Shown one piece after another: positions 29,201 to 40,500 of a stretch of DNA of 64,000 nt. Each line of letters opens with the position of its first letter. Positions within the stretch are counted from its first letter, which is position 1. The position numbers and the translations under genes were made by a program. The notes below the pieces were generated by a model. It had not been told where the DNA came from and did not search any database. It saw only the letters and a program-made list of their open reading frames with translations. The stretch is from Lingula anatina (taxonomy: Eukaryota; Brachiopoda; Lingulata; Lingulida; Lingulidae): contig NW_019775913.1 of the NCBI RefSeq assembly GCF_001039355.2, positions 760,093-824,092 of the forward strand, read 5' to 3'.

Positions 29201-32200
29201 CAGTATTGCTGCAAACGTTTTATTTTGCTAAGGGTGATCACCATATTGCTATTTTAGAGACTTGTAGCGACCCCAGGAAGCTCTCCAAGTTAAGATTCTT
29301 GACAAAATCTACACTTTTCAAAGAAGGAGATACCGTCAAATACATGTGTGAATACCAGCCCGGGACAACGGCAATGTTACTGTGTTCAGATGGAGCGTGG
29401 GTGCACAGCGGCACCAAATGTTCTGGTACGAATACCCAAAAGTCGCGCAAAAGTCACACTAAATCCAGTATTTAGCACTTAAGCTTCGTTCACAACAAAT
29501 ATGGCCGACCCACATGAAATCGTGTTGCGTAATCCTCGAGGGGGGTGTATTCAGTGTCTATTACGGGTTTACGCGGCAAGATTTTAAGTAGGTGGCAATA
29601 TTCAATCCGTGGACAAGCTAGTCCGGTGTTGTGAATGAGGCCTTAAATTGCAAGTTGTGGTTGAACATGTTGTGTATTTAAGTCAGAGAAGAATTTCATT
29701 GGCTGTGTTATGTAATAAGAATAAATTAATTTTTCTTCAATCTTATTACGTTATCTCTCAGAAATATTGGAGTTAATATATGCGTATTGTAGTGACTCTA
29801 CCCAAGACACTTTTTAAGTACAATTTTATGTGTCCAAAATGTATTATAAGCTTTGACTTTCAGAAAGATGCCCAGAACCCCCTACTTTCATCCATGCCAC
29901 TTTAGTAAACAATAAAACATACGTAGAAGGCGACCAAGCAGTGTACGTGTGTAATAAAGGGTATATCAACAAAGACGGCTTAAGAACCTTGACCTGTGTT
30001 TCTGAAAAATGGGACGGCAAAGGCATTAAGTGCACGAGTAAGTTATCACCAAACTAAACAAAGTGTATGTTTTGATTAATAACCCGAGGAAGCTTATGAG
30101 AGATAATACGGAGACCATGCCATCTTTACCTTTGTATTCAGTATATGATTTAATTGCCATTCCTTAATTGGTTGTAAACACATTGTTCGCAGACTCACTT
30201 ATTTTCAAATTGCTAGCTTATTGTCACTATGAGACGGTTAAATGTTGGAATGATTGTGGCTTATTTCAGAGATTTGCCCGCAGCCACCACTTTACCAGTT
30301 CGCCCAAATGGTTGAAAATGCATCGGCAATCTACAGCAGCGGGGACTCCGTGAACTACAAATGTTCGAAGGGCTACGAACCTTCCAACCCCATCAACGTT
30401 ATGTGTACTGACGGCTTTTGGGTCAACCCTTCGAATAAGACTTGTAAAAGTAGGTGCTTTTATCGATACGACTTTATATTATTATTCATATAATTACTTT
30501 GTTTATGTAATTCCTAACTTGTGTTGGTCCCCATAACAGATTTAATTTGAATCGGCGCCATTTATAAAGTCAAGTTAAAACACATGATATCATTTTGTGG
30601 TTTTGATACATATTTGATACATTACAGCAGAAAATATTGGAGGATACTTGAACCAAGGTCCCTATTCAACTCCAAAGTTGTCTTCTGTGACAATGCCAAT
30701 TTGTAGAGTGTACCTTACGACCACCTGTGTCTGACGTCTCAAGTATAAATAGCCATCGTAGATCATAATACTTCCTCGTTCACCCGTAAATCAATATTTC
30801 AGGAGCGTGTCCTACGCCACCATCCATTCCTGATACCACAATAAGTCCCCAAATCGGAAAAAGCGTTCCCACTGAGGGAGACGCGTTCACGTACAGCTGT
30901 GCCTCTGGTTTTGTGTCCACTGGCTCTGAACAGACACACGTTAAAACCTGCCGGGACGGTAAATGGACCCAGGGTAGCATTCAGTTTCAGTGCAAAAGTA
31001 AGTTGTTAAAAGTAATCTGAGTAAACAGTATTAGTACAAGAATAGGTTTACTATGTAAAAGAAATTGGGAAAAGTGACCAGTTGCTATACAGTAACTCCA
31101 TAGAGATTTTATTTCCTGTCGACCAAAAAAGTTAGGACATTTTACATTTCGCATTTCTTTTGCAGCGGATGGCAAGCATCTAATGGCTTTACTTCCCAGT
31201 TTTTACATTATCTACTGTTCATTTTGCAAAGTGGTTAAAAGGGGCCCTTTGAACCACTTGATAGAAAACTACATTAGCACGTGGCAAATCTGTGCAGTCT
31301 GCGTGTTCGATCCTTGCAGGGTTGCCATTCTCAATTACTGCTCATTTTCATAACGTTCTGGTTACAGGGACATGCCCATCTCCACCAAAATTTAATAACA
31401 CCAACCTGTTATCTTCGCCGAGTGCCACGTATGTTGAAGGCAAGACGGTCACTTACCGATGCCAGAAAGGACACCAGCACTCTAAAGACCCAGCGGAAAT
31501 CCATCTGATGACTTGTTCTGACAGTGGTGTGTGGAAGGGATCAACATTTATTTGCAAACGTAAGTTGGCAGGATTCGAACTGATAATGTGTGTTAAAATG
31601 TTATAACGCCATTTGTAGTTTGATGACTGTCGTCACCCGCACTAACTATATTATACCCTTAGCAAAATGAAAAGTTTGTCGGAATATTGCAACAGTATTG
31701 CAGCAAATTCGCTGCAAACTGTAAGTTTGCTGAAACGAGATTGCATGAGTTTGCACAATGCAGCAAATTTAAAAGAAGGAATTGCAGTTTGCATTAATAT
31801 TGCAGCAAATTTGCTGCAAATTTGCAACAGGTCTAATGTTTTTCTAAGGGTTGTTGTCTCTGTTCAATCGCTTTTGTGTTAGACGTAGTACTTCGGACGC
31901 ATGAAATTTACGAACGAACTCCAGCTAGAATCACGAATTGGATGTGTTTTGGTTTCAGTTATCGTGGAATGTTATAGAAAATTTTTATCGTTGTACAGGT
32001 ACTTGTACACCCCCACCAAGTGTCCAGAACACCAACGTTGTGATGCCGGTGTTACCAATTGTAGAGGGCAGCAGTGCATACTACATCTGTAAAGGCAACT
32101 CCGTGCAAGCTGGTGGTTCCTCTATCAAAACCTGCGTCGGAGGCAGTTGGGAGGGAGTTGATATCATCTGTGAAAGTAGGCCTATGCTTTGTTTTTATGT

Positions 32201-33350
32201 GTTGTCTAATTGTATTCAGATATGAAATTTGAAAAAAAAAATAATAATTGAAAATCTATTAAATTCGAATGATTTCATTGTCTGGGAGGGTCTGGTTCGT
32301 GCCCCGTTTCACGGTCTTTTTTTAATCATTGGACAAACTGATAAACCATTTCTCTAAAAAACCTTTATGTATTCCCCCAGGTGAAGAACTATATATTATG
32401 ACAAACGCACAGTTTTAAAGCTGCATGGCAGTTTGGAATTGTAGTATCTCAGTTACTGGGTATGATAAACCGCCAACTGAAAAACTCCATCAATTGAACA
32501 ATTTGATAAACAGCAATGATGTCCTAGTCATAAGAAAACACCAAAAGACAACTTACATTTCTATGGGCAACTCCAGACGATGAGGCACATGTGGGTTACA
32601 CTGTTTCAAAATGTATTCCACTTTTTTCGTTGAATTTTTAATTTTAATTTAAATTTTGTTTCATTATCTTACTTACTTTGTATTTCAACCTATTGTGTTC
32701 CAGAGTTCTGCAGCGGGTTGCCATATGCTGAAAATGCAGACACCTTGATAGATCATTTCCCTGACGGGAAACTAAAAGAGGGTGCTCGAATAATCCATCG
32801 TTGCAAGATAGGCTACATTAAGGCTGAGGGTGACGATACAAGAACATGTACTAATGGCACGTGGTCAGGAAAAACATTCAAGTGTGAAAGTAAGAATCAA
32901 AACGTATATTCGCCAAACTTGGCAATGCTTGTGGTAAACCTGATTTAGCGTTAAAATGTATTTTCTAACTGTGAAAAGACGATGATAATTAGCCTTTCAC
33001 TTTTCTGTGTATTTTAGACCGGGAATATGCTAGATTATATTTTCAATCTGGTAGTAGAAAACGTTGCTCACAGATTCCAACAGAGGTAATGTATTCTTTA
33101 CCGACACTGTGTCTTTTGACACTCCTAAAACTTGACAAGTTTTGACAAATTGATCATCCCTATCTGTCTGTATGTCTGTTTTTATTTTCTCCTATATTCT
33201 ATAGTGATTACCACCCGTGTAACGTCACCCAAACCGGTGTCTACGGCTCAGATGAAGACGACTACGACACCTAAGACTGTAGAGACCACGGACACGGGAT
33301 CGGGAGCCATTGCAAACGACGCACTGGTGGAAGAGTACCTTTTGGGTTGA
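20275..33350 (+). CDS. Gene B: secreted defensin-like/multi-CCP (sushi) protein, about 1314 aa
   Basis: Exons: 20275-20335, 20889-21110, 21571-21702, 22396-22431, 23123-23326, 23469-23654, 24124-24321, 24464-24649, 25018-25203, 25811-25996, 26268-26453, 26831-27016, 27341-27526, 27802-27987, 28278-28463, 29258-29425, 29864-30037, 30270-30449, 30803-30997, 31368-31559, 31999-32175, 32704-32889, 33205-33350 (TGA). All 22 introns are phase 1. The start follows an acceptor at 20254, so the 5' UTR is split. Residues 1-21 form a signal peptide. Cys at 61, 68, 72, 85, 90 and 91 have beta-defensin-type spacing; a second module has Cys at 99, 103, 107, 117, 129, 136 and 137. Then come 18 CCP modules (four Cys plus a Trp near the last Cys) and a Thr-rich tail. 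No membrane segment is seen. Function unknown; secretion is inferred. Gene C is a tandem paralogue. Confidence 0.85.
20889..21702 (+). other. Gene B cysteine-rich exons: defensin-like module 1 and seven-Cys module 2
   Basis: Exon 20889-21110 encodes a Lys/Thr linker and then C-x6-C-x3-C-x12-C-x4-CC, within the spacing of beta-defensins and of big-defensin C-terminal domains. Exon 21571-21702 encodes C-x3-C-x3-C-x9-C-x11-C-x6-CC. Both have counterparts in gene C. Spacing alone does not prove the fold or antimicrobial activity. Confidence 0.65.
21132..21222. repeat. Foldback (long inverted repeat) element in gene B intron 2
   Basis: Left arm 21132-21168 starts GCAAACACAGAACGTT; right arm 21186-21222 is its near-perfect reverse complement and ends GTGTTTGC. 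The arms are about 37 bp around a 17-base loop. It begins 21 bases after the exon 2 donor. Confidence 0.85.
23123..24649 (+). other. Gene B duplicated two-exon unit (CCP types A and B)
   Basis: An A-type CCP exon (CGPPPVVANAE start, YYCRDGAW near the third Cys) and a B-type exon (ICQKPPT start) occur at 23123/23469 and again about 1 kb later at 24124/24464, with their introns. The A copies differ by a two-residue indel (YRYKHRGAYY versus YRYRGAYY) and a few substitutions. Confidence 0.85.
24815..24960. repeat. GCAAATTTGC-rich element, gene B intron copy 1 (approximate limits)
   Basis: Dense TTTGCA/TGCAAA words and an end reading TTTTGCTAAGG at 24948-24958. It is paralogous to the element near 26620-26770, in a duplicated intron. 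Confidence 0.65.
25322..25402. repeat. 27-bp tandem repeat, three copies
   Basis: Unit starts CAATTTATCAATAAAGAATT and repeats at 25322, 25349 and 25376, in a gene B intron. Confidence 0.9.
26620..26772. repeat. GCAAATTTGC-rich element, gene B intron copy 2 (approximate limits)
   Basis: Repeated GCAAATTTGC-type palindromes, ending CCTGATATTTTGCTAAGGG, which is the complement of the left end of the copy at 29120. Confidence 0.7.
29120..29234. mobile_element. GCAAATTTGC-rich MITE-like element, gene B intron copy 3
   Basis: Left end CCCTTGCAAAATATCAGGG; right end TATTTTGCTAAGGG. The interior carries inverted GCTGCAAA/TTTGCTGC words. It ends only 23 bases before the acceptor of exon 29258, so it lies in the 3' splice-site region. 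Confidence 0.75.
29258..32889 (+). other. Gene B seven divergent CCP exons, collinear with gene C
   Basis: Exons at 29258, 29864, 30270, 30803, 31368, 31999 and 32704 each encode one diverged CCP. Five have clear partners in gene C in the same order: 30270 with 46286, 30803 with 46868, 31368 with 48197, 31999 with 48615, 32704 with 48983. The last pair share GARxIHRC and the LPYxEN start. Confidence 0.82.
31656..31850. mobile_element. GCAAATTTGC-rich MITE-like element, gene B intron copy 4
   Basis: Starts CCCTTAGCAAAATG and ends TTTTTCTAAGGG, inverted ends of the same family. The interior has GCAGCAAATTTGCTGCAAAT near the right end. Confidence 0.78.
33018..33050 (+). other. Possible 33-nt cassette exon in the last intron of gene B
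   Basis: The acceptor TTTTAG ends at 33017 and a donor GTAGTA starts at 33051. The 33 bases are open in the gene B frame (11 codons) and keep phase 1-1. The alternative donor at 33086 would instead lead into a TGA on joining the last exon. No expression evidence. Confidence 0.25.
33205..33350 (+). other. Gene B terminal exon: Thr-rich tail with LVEE end
   Basis: Encodes a short Thr/Pro/Lys-rich, probably O-glycosylated stretch and then TGSGA...LVEEYLLG before TGA. The gene C terminal exon has the same plan. No hydrophobic GPI or membrane signal follows. Confidence 0.8.
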
Positions 33351-33412
33351 TTTTCAGAGAAAGAAGCAGCATTCATTTCAATACTTATATAACAGCTGAC
33401 AAACTGAAATTG

Positions 33413-33418
33413 AATAAA
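33413..33418 (+). terminator. Candidate poly(A) signal of gene B
   Basis: AATAAA 63 bases after the TGA stop; another AATAAA lies near 33653. Confidence 0.6.
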
Positions 33419-35026
33419 GGACAGAATTCCATTTTCTTTAAGACATCTGAGTAAATTCTGAAATTCATAAAGTGCTCCCTTTCCTTTTATCAGACTAATG
33501 TCTAAACGTTTTACGGGGAATAATGGCTTAAATTTTGGGGCTTGTATATACACATACAATTGTACCTTTAGGATCCAGGATGTATTGAGTTGAAGCATAT
33601 CGAGGAGATTTTAGTGCGTCATTTCAGTTTATTTTCATTAAAGTGTTTTCTGAATAAAACAGCGGTGTCGTAAAGAAAACAATAAGATAGGAGGAATTTG
33701 ATTTCGTTTCGAACAATTCCATTGGTCGGGAATATTGGATATCTTATACAAAATTCTTGCTGTTGTGATTTTTCACGTTTTCGAAAGTAAAAAACTAAGC
33801 AAAAAGATCATCCATTTTCACACTTAAAAACATTTAGTTTCTGAACCACCTTGTAAGCGACGTGCTTTAAAATTTCACGCTTCGATATGGATATCTGAAC
33901 ATTCATCAAAACCAAGCATTTTAAAAGAATAAATAATTAATGTTCCACCACGTTTTGTTTGTTACTTATAGTTGAAACAATATGCAATAAATTACGAACA
34001 TGAATATATACACCTGTCGTCTGTAACTGCCAAAGTTTAACGCTCAAACTATCAGTGATTGAAACAGCAGCGAACGAGAAGAATTTTATGTACAGCGGAC
34101 GAAGATGGTTCCTTTTTTTCCCCTCAGAAATATGTCAGGTGATTTCTTTTCTGCCAACATCTTAGCGTAACCTGTCACCGACATTTCGTAGGTGTGACAA
34201 GTTGTAAATAATGCAAAAGGAAAATAAACACTGGTAAGATTGTGAACTACAGTAGACAGTAAATATAGATGCATGTATATTTTAATACGAATACAATAAA
34301 AATAAAAAAAATTAATGTCACTTCAAACTTCTAAAGTATTTTGTTGAATTAAATCTTGGACCCAATCCGTATACGGGATTCTAACTTGGATAGTGGAAAT
34401 TTATCAATTGATATTTTTCAGAAAGTTACCACAATTAATTTCCATATATAACAATAACAACATACAATAATTACAATAATTATTAAGTTCCACCCGATTG
34501 GTTTTATTATGTACCAGTTTTTACAAATACACGTTGTTATTATTACCAAATGAACTGGCAAAGTAAGGTATCTTATCAACTAACATGGCTTTTTATCTCA
34601 TTACTTGCCCCCTGCCGCTGTTAAATATCAGGAAAGATATGACATATCGTTATATAATCCAGTCACTCCCAGACGAGTTCACAGAGTGAGAGATATTTGC
34701 TACCCCATCTAGGTCAATATTTAACTGTTCTTGTGTACAAAACCGTCGAAATTTGAAATTCGGCCTCAATTCAGAATTGTCGACGGCAAATTTGCAGTGG
34801 TTTACCAAAATGACGAAAATTAAAGATGTCATGAGCGTCTGTTTCACTATACAAAAGACTGCGGCCAAAACGCAGGATGCTAAACACCACTTTTAGTTGA
34901 TCGCGCGGGACCACCGTGATTATTTTCGGCAAAAATATTGGAGAAACGAACAGATACTGGATTGCACATGTATAAGAGCATTTCGCGACTTCTCATCAGA
35001 AGAACTGCAGCCCTCTAAGAGCTAAA

Positions 35027-35053
35027 TGGACTGTTCAGCGCGTGAACAGTCCA
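35027..35053. repeat. Perfect 11-bp hairpin
   Basis: TGGACTGTTCA and its exact reverse complement are separated by GCGCG. It lies about 0.6 kb upstream of the gene C TATA box. Confidence 0.85.
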
Positions 35054-35202
35054 TCCCCTGCTTTCTCCCTTATATGATTAACTTGTCATTAATTAATAAA
35101 ATGTATTTATATACCTTGATACTGGTGTTGAAAATTTCTTTTAAAATTAATTTAAACGGTCTGATTAAAAAAAACCATTCGTACAATATTAACGAAATAG
35201 TC

Positions 35203-35292
35203 GCTCTCGAATCCATCCAGCATCGTGTGAACGCTCTCGAATCCATCCAGCATCGTGTGAACGCTCTCGAATCCATCCAGCATTGTGTGAAC
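35203..35292. repeat. 30-bp tandem repeat, three copies
   Basis: Unit starts GCTCTCGAATCCATCCAGCA; copies at 35203, 35233 and 35263, with one C/T change in the third. Confidence 0.95.
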
Positions 35293-35624
35293 TCACTCTA
35301 GTTTAGTCGCCCTGTCGCGGGGTAGTGCGTGCGAAACTGTGGGAAATTGACAGATAACCCAGATTACCTGGCGGAACTAATCAACTTCAAATAACATTTA
35401 TGTCACTCACGCTGTTGTATTGATACTGGGATGTCACACGTAAATCTACACAACACAGATTGTTTTGGTTGAACTTCAGTATTTGCCTAGGCCTTAGTCT
35501 AAATTAATAATAACAGTAGTATATCTCTGAATCAAAGCGCTAACTTTATCGTGAGACAGTATTATCGCTTCCCTGCCCCGGTAGTCTATAGGTGTGAGAT
35601 ATGGTGGTCATACGTGAACTGTCC

Positions 35625-35634
35625 TTTATATACA
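35625..35634 (+). promoter_or_regulatory. Candidate TATA box of gene C
   Basis: TTTATATACA lies about 30 bases before an expected start near 35656. From there a short leader runs to a strong donor (GAAAG/GTAAGT at 35705/35706). A matching acceptor, TTTTCAG, ends at 35994, 21 bases before the ATG. Confidence 0.5.
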
Positions 35635-35994
35635 CACACCGTGGTTACGGTCATAAGAACAAATATTGTGGTTGTGTTTCACACGGCTGGCTTTCACTCG
35701 GAAAGGTAAGTCACCTGTAAAAAAATGACACATGGACATACCTTTAGAGAAGTGAATCGCTGGTTAGTAAATCTGTTGTATATATAGTATATGCCGTTGA
35801 TGAATATGGTGTGGTACTAAGCCAATCGAGCATGTTGCACTATCTGTGATACTTTCATTTTTTCTAAGTTGTATTGTTTCGGACAGAAGTAGATTGCATT
35901 ACGAAAAAAAAAAAAATTAAAAAAGCCCAAAAAGCCAATACTTTTCAATGAAAGCCTACTATATATAAATGTATATTGGTAGTTTTGTTTTCAG

Positions 35995-36015
35995 AATGTG
36001 ATCCAGTTTTAAACA
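35995..36015 (+). promoter_or_regulatory. Gene C 5' UTR tail with a start-stop upstream ORF
   Basis: The leader segment after the acceptor reads ATGTGA at 35996-36001, an AUG followed directly by a stop, 14 bases upstream of the main ATG at 36016. Such start-stop elements can stall initiating ribosomes; an effect here is inference. Confidence 0.45.
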
Positions 36016-37522
36016 ATGGATCTTCAGCAAGTGAGATATCTGACGTTTGTCTTACTTCTAGTTTTGTTTACAGGTAAATGCTCTTTATTATTAATAGCAG
36101 ATCGGATTTGATGTATATTTGTATGCATGGTAAAATTTTTCATGTAAATGAACGCGATTGCTGTCAACAGTGACGAAAGAAATAATATTTAAAGTACAGC
36201 CACTCTTTTTCAAATTTGTAAATTTTGTGTTAGTTCCGGAATAAATAAATACATTTGTATTATCCGGCTGATAAAGGTCGTTTTTTTTTTTTTTTTTTTT
36301 TGGAATACATAAATTAATTAATCTTGTATAGCCGTTTAAAGTCATAATAACTCTTCGTTTTGGCCAAAAATTGGATTTTCCTGGCGTAAACGGCAATTTT
36401 TCCGTACTTACCAATGGTCAGCGACCCCATTCCTGCATTCAAAGTTAGTCCAAGTTTTTTTCCTAAACGCTTGGTTTTTTGTAAAAATCTCTTAAGAGAT
36501 TTTAACTGACGGAGCCCTCTCTGACATTGCATATAGTCACGCGATATCGAGCGGGGTTTTCTGATGACCTACTTTAAACCGCGGGAAAAGCAGACAACAA
36601 CACTTTATTACAATAAAATAAGATTCATACGATATAATCGTCTTATTGCTCAGAATGCATTTATATCTACAATGTGTTCAGTTCTGGGCTTTTCGTTATC
36701 CGACACTCTGTTAAAAAAATCGCAACTTACGTCTGAGGATTGTGTCATGCGCCTGCTATATCTTATCCCGCCACATGTTATTTTGGTCTCGAATGCACGC
36801 GAGAATCCGCGTGATGCGCCAACATCCTTGGCAACGGATGCCTTGACGACCTGGAAAGGCACCGAAAGCCCTATTGACAAGCACAGTTTTTAGTTTTACT
36901 ACAATAACAGCCGTTTTATTGGTGAAATGCAACATAATATATTTCCATGTGTTGTTTAGAATGTATTTCTTGCGGAATTTTGAATCTCAAAGGAAGAGTT
37001 ATTATTGCTTTAATTTCATTTTCATATTGATAGTTCTTGGCGAACTCAAAGACACGTTCTAACCCTCGGAGTATTCACATATAATTAGAATTTTGAATCT
37101 GTAAGCAGAACATTAAGCGAGTATCGTATTTTACAAACGCGTTCCTCGTGAAAAAACACCTTGCATTTTGTCCTAACGACGCGATCCTTATTAGAGGTAC
37201 ATTTTCTATGCAGGCTTCAGTGGTGGACATCCCACGCCGAAGGGAAGTCTGAAGTCACTCAAACTTCCAAGCAAATGGAGTGTGGTTAAATGCTTCCAAC
37301 TAGAAGGAAGATGTCAACTGTCGTGTAAAAAAGATGAAGTGGAAATCTACGGGGTTGGTGGTTGCCGTAATGCTTGCTGCGTCAAGAGGAGTGAGTATAA
37401 ATACTCCAGATATTTGAACCCTTAATAACAAGGTGAAAATACATATGCCATATATAAAATTCTACTCTTTCCTGAACTGTATTGCCTAGGGTGTAACACA
37501 GACCCAGATAATAATAATAATG

Positions 37523-37563
<41 letters not shown>

Positions 37564-40500
37564 TTTCGGCTTCCAAGCACAAGCCGTACGTAATTGATTC
37601 TTTACTTCAGAAAAGGAAAGCATGTGTGAGACCTTCTGTGGCGGTCAGTGTGAGGCTGACTGTTCAAGACAAGCTGGCACCGAGCTCATTGGTACAAGAC
37701 TGTGCATGGACAAGAAAAAGACCCAATGCTGTGGTGAGTATCGCCCTGCTGCAAGTTATAACTTACGTCATATATATTAAGTTATTCGACGCAGTAGAAC
37801 TATTTTCATCTTGCAATCCAATGTAGGCTTTGTCATAATGAGTGCCGTGCTATCCAAATTTCACCTCATAGATTCACATCCCATTAATATCCAATTTGTT
37901 ATGAAAACAATTCTGGATGATACTAATTATATAACAGATATGATGGAGATAAATATCGATACATTTTCAGACGATTGAAACTACATGTAGGTGTAGTTAT
38001 AGATTTTCATATTTACAGTACAAGTTAATGAAAGTGTTGACCCGTCACAGATTGTTCGCGATGGCCCTTTGCCACTACGTGCCTGGACATATAGGCCTAC
38101 ATGCTTCTTCTTTACCGAACAATTTCCCTTGTGTATTAATCTCTCATAACACAAATTATTCTTCTTTGAAAAGTAGTTTCCAAAAGTATTATTTAACATA
38201 TTAAAAGAATAACAAAAATCCGTAGTCTTACGTGATTTATCACACCCGCGGTAATGCAGCCCATTTTATGTCATAGTGTAACCTCTGTTTTAAGGTAACA
38301 TCAGATATAAGCCGGACATCTTCTTTATTCCGTCAATTTTTGCCTCTTTTATCTTTGTATCGCTTGCAATGTGTAGGGGAATTGTAAGTTTTTCAACCAG
38401 TAACAACCAAACAGATTATTATTGGTGTCCGAAATTTTGTATATTTTATAAGCACGTTTTGGCAAGGGGGCATATTTTCATTGCAATTCTTATCACATAT
38501 AACATTTGACATATTTCACACATTGTTTTTAACAGTAAGACAAAATGAGAAACCACAGTGCAATAATGGCGAAACGAAGGGTAAGTTGTAATGTTGTTCA
38601 CTATGGTCTGGTCATTTATTCAAATTGGTGTATGCTACATTTGCACCAAATGGGTGCATCATGATTAAAAAGGCGCTGTAATGAACGTGTCAAAGCTTAC
38701 ATCAACGTGGCTATAATTACGAAAGTATTAGTCACTTGTTAGAGTATATACATGAAGTTGCTTTAATGCTAAAGGCTTTCTGGAATATCTTCAATCAACT
38801 GTTTTTACTGCATGTCTACTATATATTTGCTTCTTAGTGCATGCATATTTGCTCTAGTTAATCGCACATGTTTTTAAGTTAGTTATTATTGGCGCACTCG
38901 TAATATTGTGTAAACTTAAGATTTTATGAAAATGTACGTTAAAGCCAATACTAGAATCCGTCAGATCAGATAACGTTACATCAACTACCCTTAGATACCG
39001 TAGACATAGTCACCTCTGATGTACCAGTAGACGCCAGCGTACCAATTCACTTATCTGGTTCTAGTTCTAAGCACATCTTCCCATCTTGTACGAGTAGACG
39101 CATGGTAGAATACCGAAATATACCTTGTACACACGCTTTGCTTTGCTAGTTTTTATACACACCTTTCAGTGCTAGTATGCCTTTTGCCGAAAACATAGGC
39201 CTACACTCAAGCAACAGATATAGGGGAAGGTAGGCTACAAATTCATAAACGAGACACAACCGGAAGTTGTCTTTTTGGCGGTAAACCGCAGGATCCTGAA
39301 GGGGCACGGTATGGCCCTTTCATCCATATTGAGAATGTTCATCTGTGGATCCAGCGATACGGAACCGAATGTCATGGAGATAGAGACTGTGGACGATGAA
39401 ATCAGAAACTAAGAAAACGGCTTAACAGATATTCTAAAATGAAAGATTTTTCAGTTGTATCCAGTTGATATAGGAACAATTCCTAAAATTTCCAGGAAAA
39501 TAAATTTCTTCTGTATAAAGTAGCAACGGGAATTGTGTGCCTCTAAGCGTCACATATGACATGTAGTATTCCCAGTCACTGTAGTCACCAGTGTAGCGAC
39601 CAAGTGTAGTTGCTAGAGTAGCTGAATGTAGATAAACCTGGTACCCTTTATAACCACCCTGTGAACTAGCGGGTAACATTGGTGAAGGCCACGCGTGATG
39701 TAAAATTTGCTCCCACTGCAGGTTTTAATAAATCATCTGTCTATAAACGGCACACAAGAAAAAGATGCGGAGTATACGGCGGGCAACCCGTGGAACTTGA
39801 AGGAGGATGGCACAGCCGAGTTATTCGTATCAGAAATGCTGACCGTTGGATACCGCAGTATCAAACCACCTATTATTGTCGGTCGGGATATGTTCAAAAT
39901 GGCACCAATGCAGTAGCGCAGTGCAGGGTGGACACAGGCTATTACTGGAACACTCCCGAAATAACGTGCACACGTAAGTCTATGACGAACTTTGCACGGC
40001 AAGCAAATTGCAGCTGTTATCCGAGCTTATAGCTGCCAGTTTGTTCAAAGCCCACTTACAAGTTTTTTTTTTTAATTTATCAAACAATAAACATATATAA
40101 AACCAGTGAAATGAAACTCCAAACAGATTTCTGGAGATGTTATTCCTGACATATAAGAGACGACATATTCATCTCTTACCCCAGAAGAGTTCAAAACGTG
40201 CATTTCACGTACTTTTTCCTACAAATTTTCATCCCCTGTAGTCCTGTCATTATTGCCGGTTGTTCTTAGCATTGAGAGATGCGAGTGTGGTAACCCATAC
40301 ATGTATATTGCAACGGCCATAGTTTTTGTTCAAGAACCTCTCGCTGCTTCCGATATTCTTGGTATGAATAAAACGTAATTCCACATCGAACGCGTCAGTT
40401 AATTCCAACTGGGTAATGCATTGACCAAAGTCCAGCTAACCCTCATACAGATATTATAAAACCCAGTAAAACATTGCAGGTGTGTGATAACATGCTGCCA

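Larger units (their letters stand above)
33419..35624. other. Intergenic region between genes B and C
   Basis: AT-rich, no coding exon recognised. Notable items, listed separately, are a perfect hairpin at 35027-35053 and a 30-bp tandem repeat at 35203-35292. Confidence 0.6.

Noticed and set aside
24800-31850. GCAAATTTGC tracts as a CRISPR-like array
   Set aside because: Spacing is irregular, ends are terminal inverted repeats and the genome is animal; these are MITE-like elements.
36564-36893. 109-codon frame as a possible transposase fragment inside the TTAA-flanked element
   Set aside because: No transposase motifs; a frame of similar size exists on the opposite strand, as expected by chance in this short element.
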